Assembly: GCA_035628915.1 (NCBI GenBank)
Contig: DASPIW010000014.1
Coordinates: forward strand, 1-15,490
Length of the DNA: 15,490 nucleotides
Direction: 5' to 3'
Source: JARBUG01 sp035628915
GTDB lineage: Bacteria > Bacillota > Sulfobacillia > Symbiobacteriales > Symbiobacteriaceae
Both the position numbers and the translations under genes were made by a program. Positions 1 to 7,343 of this stretch are shown here, one piece after another; the stretch's first letter is position 1, and every line of letters begins with the position of its first letter. The notes beneath the pieces were generated by a model. It had not been told where the DNA came from, did not search any database, and saw nothing but the letters and a program-made list of their open reading frames with translations.

Positions 1-31
1 GGCTTTTGACCACAGCAGCTTACGGTGGTTT

Positions 32-57
32 GGAGCCTCCACCTGTATGGCGGCTCC
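32..57. repeat. Imperfect hairpin near left edge
   Basis: GGAGCC at 32-37 is matched by GGCTCC at 52-57, with extra pairing inside the loop. It lies just downstream of the small lipoprotein gene on the minus strand, so it may help end that transcript, but no T-run follows on that strand. Nothing else is recognised in positions 1-80. Confidence 0.3.
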
Positions 58-80
58 GAGGGGCCTTCCCTCATCTTCAG

Positions 81-449
81 TTAAGCATGGCCTTCGGCTG
101 TCAAGCAGCCTCTTGCCTTCGTGGCACACGATTCGCCGCTCATTTCCGCAGACCGCCAGACACTACTCTGCAAATCAGCGGTGAATCGGTAGGTGAACTG
201 CGGCCCCGGCAGGTAGACGTATCCTTCCGTACGCCTCAATACCCACACCGCCAGCTTTCTGCCATCATCGTCCGTGCCGTAGATAACCCATTTTGTTGGT
301 CCCGGTGGGGTGCCGGCCACACCTGTCACTTGGCGGAGAGGTGTATCCGTCTTGGCCAGTTGGAGGGCTACCTTCTCCGATACGTGATCACTCCTCCCGC
401 AGCCTGCGACCAGGAAGAGGCACACCAGAAGACTGAAGACCGTTCGCAT
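81..449 (-). CDS. Small lipoprotein of unknown function
   Basis: Encodes 122 residues. The ATG at 449 is chosen because AAGGAG (complement of 461-466) lies upstream at good spacing and because the protein then begins with a typical lipoprotein signal: Met-Arg, a hydrophobic stretch, and the lipobox VAGC with Cys17 as the lipidation site. The reading frame extends further upstream, but without a signal peptide. The mature part, about 105 residues, is mixed polar with aromatic residues (WVIYG, AVWVLRR, YVYLPGPQFTYRF), suggesting a small beta-rich domain. Two more cysteines (108 and 115) lie near the C-terminus. I do not recognise a family. It lies downstream of kbl on the same strand but is separated from it by a terminator, so it is probably a separate unit. 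It is presumably anchored to the outer face of the membrane. Confidence 0.7.
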   Translation of the reverse strand: MRTVFSLLVCLFLVAGCGRSDHVSEKVALQLAKTDTPLRQVTGVAGTPPGPTKWVIYGTDDDGRKLAVWVLRRTEGYVYLPGPQFTYRFTADLQSSVWRSAEMSGESCATKARGCLTAEGHA

Positions 450-536
450 TGACGGGTCTGCTCCTTTCTTTTCCCCACGGCAGCAGTCCAGGAGTTGATT
501 TTTGCCTGGGAGAGGCATGTTCCGCTTGGGCCAAAT

Positions 537-576
537 GAGAAGAAAGTGCAGCCGTCACTTATTCGTGACGGCTGCA
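537..576 (-). terminator. Rho-independent terminator of tdh-kbl
   Basis: A perfect 12-bp stem (547-558 with 565-576, TGCAGCCGTCAC) with a 6-base loop. On the minus strand it is followed by the pyrimidine tract CTTTCTTCTC. It starts 15 bases after the kbl stop codon. Confidence 0.85.
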
Positions 577-591
577 TAAATCCGGATACCC

Positions 592-1770
592 CTAAATCAG
601 CCCCAGTTCCTTGCCGACCTTCTCGAAAGCCCGGACGGCCTCGTCCAGATCTTCCTTCGTATGGGCGGCGGTCACGATCGTCCGGACCCGGGCCTTGCCC
701 TTCTGCACCGTCGGGAACGCAATCCCCTGGGCGAAGACCCCCTCCTCCAGCAACCGGTCGGAGAGCTTCATCGCCTTCACCTCATCGCCGGCGATCACCG
801 GCGTGATTGGCGTCTCGCTCTTGCCCGTGTTGAACCCCAGGGCCTCCAGCTTCGCCTTGAAGTACCGGGTATTCTCCCACAGCCGGGCGATCAGCTGCGG
901 CTCCGACTCCATAATCTCAATCGACCGGATGCACGCCGCGGCAACTCCCGGCGGATGCGAGGTCGAGAAGAGGAACGGGCGCCCCTTATGCCACAGCAGC
1001 TCGATCAGGGCCTTGGGCCCGGCCACGTAGCCGCCCAACACGCCGACCGCCTTTGACAGCGTGCCGACCTGCACCGTCACCCGGCCGTTCAGCCCGAAAT
1101 GATGCACCGAGCCCTGACCGTTGGACCCCAGCACGCCCGACGAATGGGCATCGTCCACGTAGGTCATGCAGCCGTGGGCTTCCGCCAGCGCCACAATCTG
1201 CGGCAGGGGGGCGATGTCGCCGTCCATGGAGAAGACGCCGTCGGTGATGATCAGGCGCCGGCGGTACTGACCATCGGTCTCCTTCAGCACCCGGGCCAAA
1301 TCAGTCATGTCGGAATGCTTATAGCGGTGAATCACCGCCTTGGTCAGGCGGCACCCGTCGATAATCGACGCGTGGTTCAGCTCATCGGAGATGATCGCAT
1401 CGCCGTCGCTGACCAGCACGGGAATAACGCCGGAGTTGCAGGTGAAGCCGGACTGGAAGACGACCGCGGCCTCCGTATGCTTGAACTCGGCGAGTTTGCG
1501 CTCCAGGTCGTTATGGATGGTCATGGTCCCGATGATCGTCCGCACGGCGCCCGAGCCGGCGCCCCACTTCTGGGTGGCTTCGACCATCGCCTGCTTCAGG
1601 CGGGGATCATCCGCCAGACCGAGGTAGTTGTTGCTCGACAGGTTGATGACCTCACGGCCATTGATGACCGAGCGGGGCTTTTGGGGGCTCTGCAGCTCCT
1701 TGAGGGGGCGGTACAGCCCGGCCTCCTTGAGCGCGTTCAGCTCTTCTGCAAGAAAGTCGGTCACAGACAT
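592..1770 (-). CDS. kbl: Glycine C-acetyltransferase (2-amino-3-ketobutyrate CoA ligase)
   Basis: 392 residues, the usual length for this PLP enzyme of the alpha-oxoamine synthase family. It cleaves 2-amino-3-ketobutyrate with CoA to glycine and acetyl-CoA, the second step of threonine breakdown, in the cytoplasm. Visible landmarks: SNNYLGL near residue 46, a glycine-rich GAGSGAVRTI segment near 70, Asp206 and His209 in VDDAHSSG (PLP ring contacts), and the Schiff-base lysine Lys240 in GTLSKAVG. The ATG start at 1770 is preceded by AGGAGG (complement of 1780-1785). It begins 16 bases after the tdh stop, so the two genes form an operon in the order tdh-kbl. Related family members (8-amino-7-oxononanoate synthase, 5-aminolevulinate synthase) share the fold; the adjacent tdh makes KBL by far the best assignment. 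Confidence 0.95.
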   Translation of the reverse strand: MSVTDFLAEELNALKEAGLYRPLKELQSPQKPRSVINGREVINLSSNNYLGLADDPRLKQAMVEATQKWGAGSGAVRTIIGTMTIHNDLERKLAEFKHTEAAVVFQSGFTCNSGVIPVLVSDGDAIISDELNHASIIDGCRLTKAVIHRYKHSDMTDLARVLKETDGQYRRRLIITDGVFSMDGDIAPLPQIVALAEAHGCMTYVDDAHSSGVLGSNGQGSVHHFGLNGRVTVQVGTLSKAVGVLGGYVAGPKALIELLWHKGRPFLFSTSHPPGVAAACIRSIEIMESEPQLIARLWENTRYFKAKLEALGFNTGKSETPITPVIAGDEVKAMKLSDRLLEEGVFAQGIAFPTVQKGKARVRTIVTAAHTKEDLDEAVRAFEKVGKELGLI

Positions 1771-1786
1771 GGGGGGAAACCTCCTA

Positions 1787-2842
1787 CTACTTTGCCATTT
1801 CCGGATACAGAACGACCTTGCCGCACTTGCCGGCGCCCATCAGTTCCATCCCTTCGTGGACGCTCTCCAGGGGCATCTCGTGGGTGATCAGGGGCCCCAT
1901 CCGCTCCGCCAGGCCGGCCCGGAGCATCGAGCGGACCTGATACCAGGTCTTCCACATCTTCCGGCCCGTAATGCCCTTCAGCACCAGGCCGCGCATGACA
2001 ACATCGGTGCCCAGGTCGAGTTCCATGGGCTTGGAGGGCAGGCCAAGCAGCGAGACACGAGCGCCGTTCCGAGCGGCCTTCAGCGACTGGCGAATCGCCG
2101 TCGGGTTGCCGGACATCTCCAGCACCACGTCGACGCCGTAGCCGCGGGTGGCCTTGCGGATCGTTTCAATGGGATCTTCCCGGGTGGGGTTGACCAGCAG
2201 GTCGGCGCCCAGGCGCCTGGCCATCTCCAGCCGGAAGTCGTTGACGTCCATGGCGACGACGATCTCCGCACCAGCATGCTTGGCGATGGGCACCGCCATG
2301 ATGCCGATGGGGCCGCAGCCCGTAATCAGCACGTTCTGGGCCGTCAGATCGCCTTCCATAGCCGTGTGCATGGCGTTGCCCAGCGGCTCCTGGATCGACT
2401 GGATCGCATAGGGGATATCCTTATCATTAATCCAGATGTTCTGCTCGGGGACGGCCACATATTCAGCGAAGCAGCCATTGACGTCGACGCCGAGGATCTT
2501 CGTCCGCTCGCAGAGGTGATACTCGCCGACATGGCACCGGGGGCAGTTATTGCAGATGATGTGTGTTTCAGCGGATACCGAGTCGCCCAGCTTGCACGCG
2601 GTCACATCGCGGCCAATCGCCACCACTTCGCCGGCCATTTCGTGGCCGACGGTGAGCGGCGGCTTGACGCGTTTTTGCGACCAGGGGTCCCAGGAATAGA
2701 TGTGATAGTCGGTTCCGCAAATACTGGTGGCTTTGACCTTGACGAGGACGTCGCGCGGGCCGATCTCCGGAATGGGGATCGTGCAGAGTTCGGCGCCAGG
2801 GCCTGCCTGCAGCTTTCGGATCGCTCTCATCATCTCGGGCAC
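1787..2842 (-). CDS. tdh: L-threonine 3-dehydrogenase
   Basis: 351 residues, a zinc-dependent medium-chain dehydrogenase that oxidises L-threonine with NAD+ to 2-amino-3-ketobutyrate, the substrate of the next gene's product. Landmarks: catalytic-zinc residues Cys42 (ICGTDYH) and His67-Glu68 (GHE), Glu152 in QEPLGNAMHT, structural-zinc cysteines 97, 100, 103 and 111, and a Rossmann glycine motif GCGPIG at 175-180. The chosen start is a GTG at 2842, because AAGGTGG (complement of 2849-2855) sits 6 bases upstream; the ATGs at 2833 and 2830 are alternatives giving a protein 3-4 residues shorter. Other sugar and alcohol dehydrogenases share the fold, but the kbl partner and the GTDYHIY motif support TDH. 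Confidence 0.95.
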   Translation of the reverse strand: MPEMMRAIRKLQAGPGAELCTIPIPEIGPRDVLVKVKATSICGTDYHIYSWDPWSQKRVKPPLTVGHEMAGEVVAIGRDVTACKLGDSVSAETHIICNNCPRCHVGEYHLCERTKILGVDVNGCFAEYVAVPEQNIWINDKDIPYAIQSIQEPLGNAMHTAMEGDLTAQNVLITGCGPIGIMAVPIAKHAGAEIVVAMDVNDFRLEMARRLGADLLVNPTREDPIETIRKATRGYGVDVVLEMSGNPTAIRQSLKAARNGARVSLLGLPSKPMELDLGTDVVMRGLVLKGITGRKMWKTWYQVRSMLRAGLAERMGPLITHEMPLESVHEGMELMGAGKCGKVVLYPEMAK

Positions 2843-2898
2843 AGTGGTCCACCTTCTTCTTAAGACTAGTGGCGGGAGTTGGTAGGCATGCGGCTACT

Positions 2899-2927
2899 AC
2901 AATACCCCATGTTCCATGCGGCTGCAA
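2899..2927 (-). promoter_or_regulatory. Possible tdh-kbl promoter
   Basis: On the minus strand, TTGCAG (complement of 2922-2927) and TATTGT (complement of 2899-2904) are separated by 17 bases. Matches to the sigma-A consensus are modest (3/6 and 4/6). A 9-bp direct repeat CATGCGGCT (2888-2896 and 2915-2923) overlaps the spacer and the start-site region and could be an operator. Confidence 0.35.
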
Positions 2928-2945
2928 ATTGGGAGCGGCGGGACC

Positions 2946-5252
2946 CTACTGCACCCGCAAACGGGTCACGAGCAACCGCAACCCGTTGAACGCAACGACA
3001 ATGGTGGACCCTTCGTGCCCTACGACGGCCAGCGGCAAGTTGAGGCCGCCGATCAGCACGAGCGTGACCAGCGTAAGAATCACGGCGACGGCGAAGCCGA
3101 GGTTCTGAATAATGGTGGTGCGCGCCCGCTTCGCCAGGCCGATCGCCTCGGCGATCTTCTCCAGTTCGTCGGCCATCAGCACGACGTCTGCCGTCTCCAT
3201 GGCCACATCCGACCCTACGCCGCCCATGGCGATGCCAATGGTCGCGCGGGCCAGGGCGGGCGCATCGTTGACGCCGTCGCCGACCATGGCGACGGGGCCG
3301 TACTTCGCTTCCAGCTCGGTGATGAGGCGGAGTTTATCTTCCGGAAGGAGTTCGGCGTGCACTTCATCGACGCCGACGATCGCCCCGACGTTCTCTGCGG
3401 CCCGCCGGTTGTCGCCCGTCAGCATGACGACCTTGCGGACGCCGATCTTGCGCATGTGCTCAAGGGCGCGCCTGGCTTCCGCCCGCGGGGTATCCGCCAG
3501 ACCGAGAATGCCCAGGAGCTTACCTTCTGCGATGACGACCATCGACGTCAGGCCGGACTCGTAAAGGGCTTTGAGGCGGACCTGCACGGTCTCCGAGGCG
3601 GCGATGCCCAGGTGCTGCAGCATGCGCGGGGCGCCCACGTACGCTTCCCGGCCTTCCACCAGCGCCCGGCCGCCCAGGCCGGCCATGGCCGTGAACTCCT
3701 CCGCCTTGGTATAAAAAATCCCCTGCTCCTTGGCGTAGCGCAGCACGGCTGCCGCCAGCGGGTGCTCGGAGCGGGACTCCACGGCGGCGGCCAGGCTGAG
3801 CATCTCCCGCTCGTTAACGCCGTCTTCGGCCATCACTTCCACCACCCCGGGTCGTCCCGTGGTGAGGGTGCCGGTCTTATCCATCGCTACGACCTGTATG
3901 CGGGCCGCCTGCTCCAAATGCAGCCCGCCCTTGAACAGGATGCCGGCCCGGGCCGCCCGCGCGATGCCCGACAGAATCGCCGCCGGCGTGGAGATGACCA
4001 GGGCGCAGGGACTGGCGACCACGAGGAGCATCATGGCGCGGTAGAACGACCCGGGCCACGAATCCCACCCCGCCAGGGGCGGAATCACCCAGGCCAGGCC
4101 GGCAAGGCTGATGACGATCAGCGTGTAGTACTGGTCGATCCAGTCGGTCAGGCGCTGGGTGGAGGCCTTCTGCGCATGGGCCTCCTCCACCACCCGGATG
4201 ATCCGGGAGAGTGTCGTCTCCCCGGCCTTCTTCGTCACCGCAAATTCGATGACCCCGTGGCCGTTGACCGTGCCGGCGAAGACCTTATCGCCCGCCGCCT
4301 TCTCGACGGGAATCGATTCGCCCGTGATGGCCGCTTCATTCATGGCGGACTGCCCCTTGACGATCTCGCCGTCGGCGGCGATGCGCTCGCCGGGGCCGGC
4401 GATGATCGTATCGCCCATCCGGATCTGATCGACGGGAATGCGGAGCTCGGCGCCGCCCCGGCGGACCAGGGCATCTTCGGGGGCAAGGGCCATCAGCTTG
4501 CGGATTGCCATGCGGGTGCGGCCGACCGCAAACGCCTCGAGCGTGGCGGAGAGCGTGAAGAGGAACATCAGCATGGCGCCCTCTTCCCACTTGCCCAGCA
4601 CAGCCGCGCCCGCGGCGCCCAGCAGCATCAGGGCGTTGATGTCCAGGTTTTTCTCTTTGATCAGGGCATGGAAGCCGTCGGTCAGGCGAAAATAGCCGCC
4701 GGTAGCGTATGAAATCGCGTAAAGCGGAATGTAGAGATAGGCGCTCGCACCCATGTTTTCAGCGATATAGCCCGCGGCCAGAAAGACGGCGCACAGCACG
4801 GTGGAGATCAGGAGCGGGCGGACCTCTTCCTCTTCGTGAGGCGTTGCCGGACTGGCGGCGGAGACGGGCCCCATGGGGCGGGTCACCTCCCGGGCGGCCG
4901 CCACCTCGGGTCCGAGCTTGAGTACAACACGTTCTGCTTGCAGTTCTTCGATGCGGTCGCCGGCGGCCAGCATCTCATTCATATGCAGCATACAGGTGGC
5001 ACAGTGGGCCCCGCCTTCGCCGGGACACCTGCTGCGGTGTTCCGCCAGCCGGGTCGCCACTTCTTCGGCCACTCGCTCCACCTGTTCATCATCCGTCAGG
5101 CCGGGGTCGAAGCGCAGGTTAATCTGCTGCGAGGCTGAGTCCAACTCAGCCGAAACAAGACCGCGCTGCCCCTTTAGCACAGTCAGCACCACGGTGGCAC
5201 AAGAGCCTTCGTCTAGTTCCTGCTCAGTAGGTTCGATTCGTTCAATGACCAT
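2946..5252 (-). CDS. P1B-type heavy-metal-exporting ATPase (P1B-4-like)
   Basis: 768 residues from the ATG at 5252, placed after a G-rich Shine-Dalgarno (AGGGGGG). The reading frame continues upstream, but through non-coding repeat DNA. ATP-driven export of a transition metal across the cytoplasmic membrane. Landmarks: actuator TGES 310-313, metal-site SPC 414-416, phosphorylation motif DKTGT with Asp458, HP motif His497-Pro498, TGDN 612-615, GDGVNDAP from 658, and HEGST 746-750 in the last helix. SPC plus HEG(G/S)T is the published signature of the P1B-4 group (Co, Fe, sometimes Zn), so Co2+/Fe2+ is my best guess; Zn/Cd remains possible. Unusually, about 140 N-terminal residues precede the first helix: an HMA-like fold with one loop cysteine (Cys18), then a cluster Cys76, His83, Cys84, Cys87, His90. 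Eight membrane helices are likely. No metal-sensor gene is adjacent. Confidence 0.9.
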   Translation of the reverse strand: MVIERIEPTEQELDEGSCATVVLTVLKGQRGLVSAELDSASQQINLRFDPGLTDDEQVERVAEEVATRLAEHRSRCPGEGGAHCATCMLHMNEMLAAGDRIEELQAERVVLKLGPEVAAAREVTRPMGPVSAASPATPHEEEEVRPLLISTVLCAVFLAAGYIAENMGASAYLYIPLYAISYATGGYFRLTDGFHALIKEKNLDINALMLLGAAGAAVLGKWEEGAMLMFLFTLSATLEAFAVGRTRMAIRKLMALAPEDALVRRGGAELRIPVDQIRMGDTIIAGPGERIAADGEIVKGQSAMNEAAITGESIPVEKAAGDKVFAGTVNGHGVIEFAVTKKAGETTLSRIIRVVEEAHAQKASTQRLTDWIDQYYTLIVISLAGLAWVIPPLAGWDSWPGSFYRAMMLLVVASPCALVISTPAAILSGIARAARAGILFKGGLHLEQAARIQVVAMDKTGTLTTGRPGVVEVMAEDGVNEREMLSLAAAVESRSEHPLAAAVLRYAKEQGIFYTKAEEFTAMAGLGGRALVEGREAYVGAPRMLQHLGIAASETVQVRLKALYESGLTSMVVIAEGKLLGILGLADTPRAEARRALEHMRKIGVRKVVMLTGDNRRAAENVGAIVGVDEVHAELLPEDKLRLITELEAKYGPVAMVGDGVNDAPALARATIGIAMGGVGSDVAMETADVVLMADELEKIAEAIGLAKRARTTIIQNLGFAVAVILTLVTLVLIGGLNLPLAVVGHEGSTIVVAFNGLRLLVTRLRVQ

Positions 5253-5285
5253 ACTACCCCCCCTGGTCGCGCTGCGCGCTCCATT

Positions 5286-5313
5286 TTCCATTCTACGCTT
5301 TGGACGAATGGAA
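5286..5313 (-). repeat. Perfect 8-bp inverted repeat in ATPase leader
   Basis: TTCCATTC (5286-5293) and GAATGGAA (5306-5313) are separated by 12 bases, starting 34 bases upstream of the ATPase start codon. It could be a leader hairpin or an operator. The GGAATGG core also appears in the palindromic element at 5425-5536. Confidence 0.5.
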
Positions 5314-5350
5314 GGGGAGAGGCAGGAATGGCACAGCCACGGCCAATTCG

Positions 5351-5367
5351 TGGGCACAAATTGCTCA
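5351..5367 (-). promoter_or_regulatory. Possible ArsR/SmtB-type metal-sensor operator
   Basis: On the minus strand this reads TGAGCA-N5-TGCCCA, close to the TGARCA-N5-TGYTCA dyad recalled for ArsR/SmtB-family metal sensors (one mismatch in the right half). It lies about 100 bases upstream of the metal-ATPase start. No such regulator is encoded in this window, so the assignment rests on motif resemblance and position only. Confidence 0.3.
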
Positions 5368-5424
5368 TATGCGCCCTTGGTCGTTGGATCTAGGTTGGGG
5401 GGTGCGAAAGCATTTAGAAACCAG

Positions 5425-5536
5425 CCACGGAGGACGCGGAGAACGCGGAAGCCACGGAATGGGAATGCGCGGAATGAATATATTATCATTATATTTCCAT
5501 TCCGTGTTCTCCGCGTCTTCCGCGTCCCGTCCGTGG
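5425..5536. repeat. 112-bp palindromic element built of 9-bp units
   Basis: Long imperfect inverted repeat between the sensor kinase stop and the ATPase start. The outer ends CCACGGA (5425-5431) and TCCGTGG (5530-5536) pair. Inside, two GGACGCGGA/ACGCGGA-type 9-bp units pair with their complements at 5508-5527, and CACGGAATGG (5453-5462) pairs perfectly with CCATTCCGTG (5497-5506). The tip holds AATATA/TATATT around a 7-base loop. One strand consists of ACGCGGAGA/ACGCGGAAG/CCACGGAAT-like units at 9-base phase, which in translation give a meaningless TRRTRR-type peptide. It resembles interspersed CACGGAGAA-type repeats that I recall from many bacterial genomes. It carries no gene of its own. 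As a transcribed hairpin it may also limit read-through from the kinase gene. Confidence 0.8.
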
Positions 5537-5552
5537 CAGATTCCCTGTTTCC

Positions 5553-7343
5553 CTAAACCTGATCTTCCGCATGGGCCGCGACCAAGGTGACGCTGAACGT
5601 AGACCCCCGGCCGGGTTCGCTCGCTACCTGGGCTTCGCCGCCCAGGAGCAGAGCCAGCTGCCGCACGATGGAGAGGCCGAGCCCGGTGCCCAGGCCCGCC
5701 GACCGGGGGCGGGCCGGATCGACTTTGTAGAACCGGTCCCACAGGTGCGCCAGATGCTCCTTGGCGATGCCCACGCCCGTATCCGCCACCCCGACCCGGA
5801 CCATCTCCCCTTCCGGGCGGGCAAAGAGTCGCACCTGGCCGCCCGGCGGCGTATGCCGGATGGCGTTGTCGAGGAAGTTGATCAGAATCTCTTCCACCCG
5901 GTCGAAGTTGGCCACCACCCGCAGCGAAGGCGTGTCGGCCAGCAGGTCGACGCCGGCGCCCCGGGCCCGGGGCGCCCACTTCTCCAGCAGCCCTTCGCAC
6001 AGCGGCTGCAGATCGAACTCTTCCTGGGTAATCTCCAGCGTGCCCGCATCCAGCCGGGACAGCTCGAGCAGGTTATCGCACAGGCGGCGCAGGCGCCCGA
6101 TTTCGGCCAGCATCGACCGCAAATACCGGGGCCGTGCGTCGTCGTCGATGAGGCCGTCGTGCATCGCTTCCACGCCGGCGGACAGGGCGGACAGCGGGCC
6201 GCGCAGCTCGTGGGAGACGTTGGCCACGAAGTTTTCACGCAGGCGGCGCAGCTGGACTTCCGTGGTCACATCCTGCAGAACGGCCACGGCGCCGAACGGC
6301 TCGCCCGCCTCGCCCACCACCGGGGAGACCCGAGCCCGAATCTCGCTGCTGCCGCACTGGAATGCGATGTTGACCTGCTCATGGGTGTCGCCCAGCGCGG
6401 TCTCCAGCCCTTCTGTCAACTGGGCGGGAAACCCCGCCGCTGCAAGGCTGAGGCCGTCGAACGGGCCCGGCAGCCCCAGCAGCTGGCCCGCTGCCGGATT
6501 GACCAGCAGCACGAAGCGGTTCTCATCAACGGCGACCACGCCTTCCGCCATATCTTCGATCAGGGCCGCGAACCGCTGCTTCTCCTCCGTCAGGTCGCTG
6601 AACACAGCCTGCAGCTGGGTCGCCGCGTTGCTGAGCGACCGCGCCAACTGGTCGAACTCCTCCACATCGGCCGTGGGCACCTCGCCGGCCTGCAGCTTCT
6701 GCCCCAGGTCGTCGGCGAAGTGGGACATCGCCTCGATGGGACGGGCAAAGGCACGGGCAGTGGTGTAGGCGGCGAACAGGCCCATCATGCCGGCGCTCAG
6801 AATCGTAACGGCGATCAGCAGGCGGAACTGGCTGATGGGCGACTGGAGCCGCTCGGAAGGCGAAAACAAGAAAACGGCCCCCACCACCTTGCCTTCATGC
6901 CGCATGGGGGCGCCCGCGGTAATGCCCGACCAGAGCCACGGGTCGGGCGACATTTCCAGCAGTTCATCTCCGGACAGCACCCGGTCAAGCCACGGGTGCC
7001 CGGCCAACACCTGCCCCCGCAGCTCCTGGCCTTCGCTGGTATCGGTCAGGACCCGCCCCCGGGTGTCCACCACGAAGAGGCGCCCTTCGGTCAGGGAATC
7101 GAGCCCGGGGAGCTGCGGGGACGGGTCGGCGTCCGGTGCCGAGGCGACCAGGGGCGCTGCCAGGACGGAAGCACCGACGGCATCCCGCAGCATCACATCG
7201 GCCAGCTGCCGCTCGAAGGTCGTTGCGGCAAAGTCGCCGAGAATCAGCATGGAGAGCAGCAGCACCGTCATGACGACGGAGCCGAAGGCGAGCATCAGGC
7301 GCCCGAAGAGCGTACGGGGCAATTCCGGCAGTGGCAGCTTCAC
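5553..7343 (-). CDS. Membrane sensor histidine kinase with HAMP and PAS domains
   Basis: 596 residues; autophosphorylates and passes the phosphate to the adjacent response regulator. Order of parts: short cytoplasmic N-terminus, helix 1 (about 15-38), extracellular sensor domain (about 40-172), helix 2 (174-196), HAMP (197-250), PAS (about 254-362), HisKA dimerisation domain with His378 in VSHELRGPLS, and HATPase domain (about 480-590) with Asn489/Asn493, DTGVG at 521-525 and GLGTGLGLS from 550. The overall plan resembles WalK/PhoR/ResE. The GTG start at 7343 overlaps the regulator's TGA by four bases, with GAGGTGA (complement of 7351-7357) seven bases upstream. Oddity: the usual Thr four residues after the phospho-histidine is Gly382. 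The stimulus cannot be read from the sequence. Confidence 0.93.
   Translation of the reverse strand: MKLPLPELPRTLFGRLMLAFGSVVMTVLLLSMLILGDFAATTFERQLADVMLRDAVGASVLAAPLVASAPDADPSPQLPGLDSLTEGRLFVVDTRGRVLTDTSEGQELRGQVLAGHPWLDRVLSGDELLEMSPDPWLWSGITAGAPMRHEGKVVGAVFLFSPSERLQSPISQFRLLIAVTILSAGMMGLFAAYTTARAFARPIEAMSHFADDLGQKLQAGEVPTADVEEFDQLARSLSNAATQLQAVFSDLTEEKQRFAALIEDMAEGVVAVDENRFVLLVNPAAGQLLGLPGPFDGLSLAAAGFPAQLTEGLETALGDTHEQVNIAFQCGSSEIRARVSPVVGEAGEPFGAVAVLQDVTTEVQLRRLRENFVANVSHELRGPLSALSAGVEAMHDGLIDDDARPRYLRSMLAEIGRLRRLCDNLLELSRLDAGTLEITQEEFDLQPLCEGLLEKWAPRARGAGVDLLADTPSLRVVANFDRVEEILINFLDNAIRHTPPGGQVRLFARPEGEMVRVGVADTGVGIAKEHLAHLWDRFYKVDPARPRSAGLGTGLGLSIVRQLALLLGGEAQVASEPGRGSTFSVTLVAAHAEDQV

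Noticed and set aside
2916..4712. 598-codon open frame on the plus strand opposite the metal ATPase
   Set aside because: It is the antisense shadow of a high-GC gene whose own frame carries every P-type ATPase motif. The antisense peptide has Arg/Gly/His-rich composition with no domain, and no ribosome site was seen.
5268..5278. CGCG-CTG-CGCG mini-palindrome before the ATPase ribosome site
   Set aside because: A 4-bp stem in GC-rich DNA is expected by chance.
5253..5489. N-terminal extension of the ATPase frame to 5489
   Set aside because: The added 79 residues translate the palindromic repeat and the leader hairpin (RVLRVLRG-type peptide). A ribosome site and HMA-like sequence begin at 5252.
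5300..5590. Plus-strand short frames with TRRTRR-like peptides over the repeat element
   Set aside because: The peptide simply reflects the 9-base repeat unit; no start site or domain supports translation.
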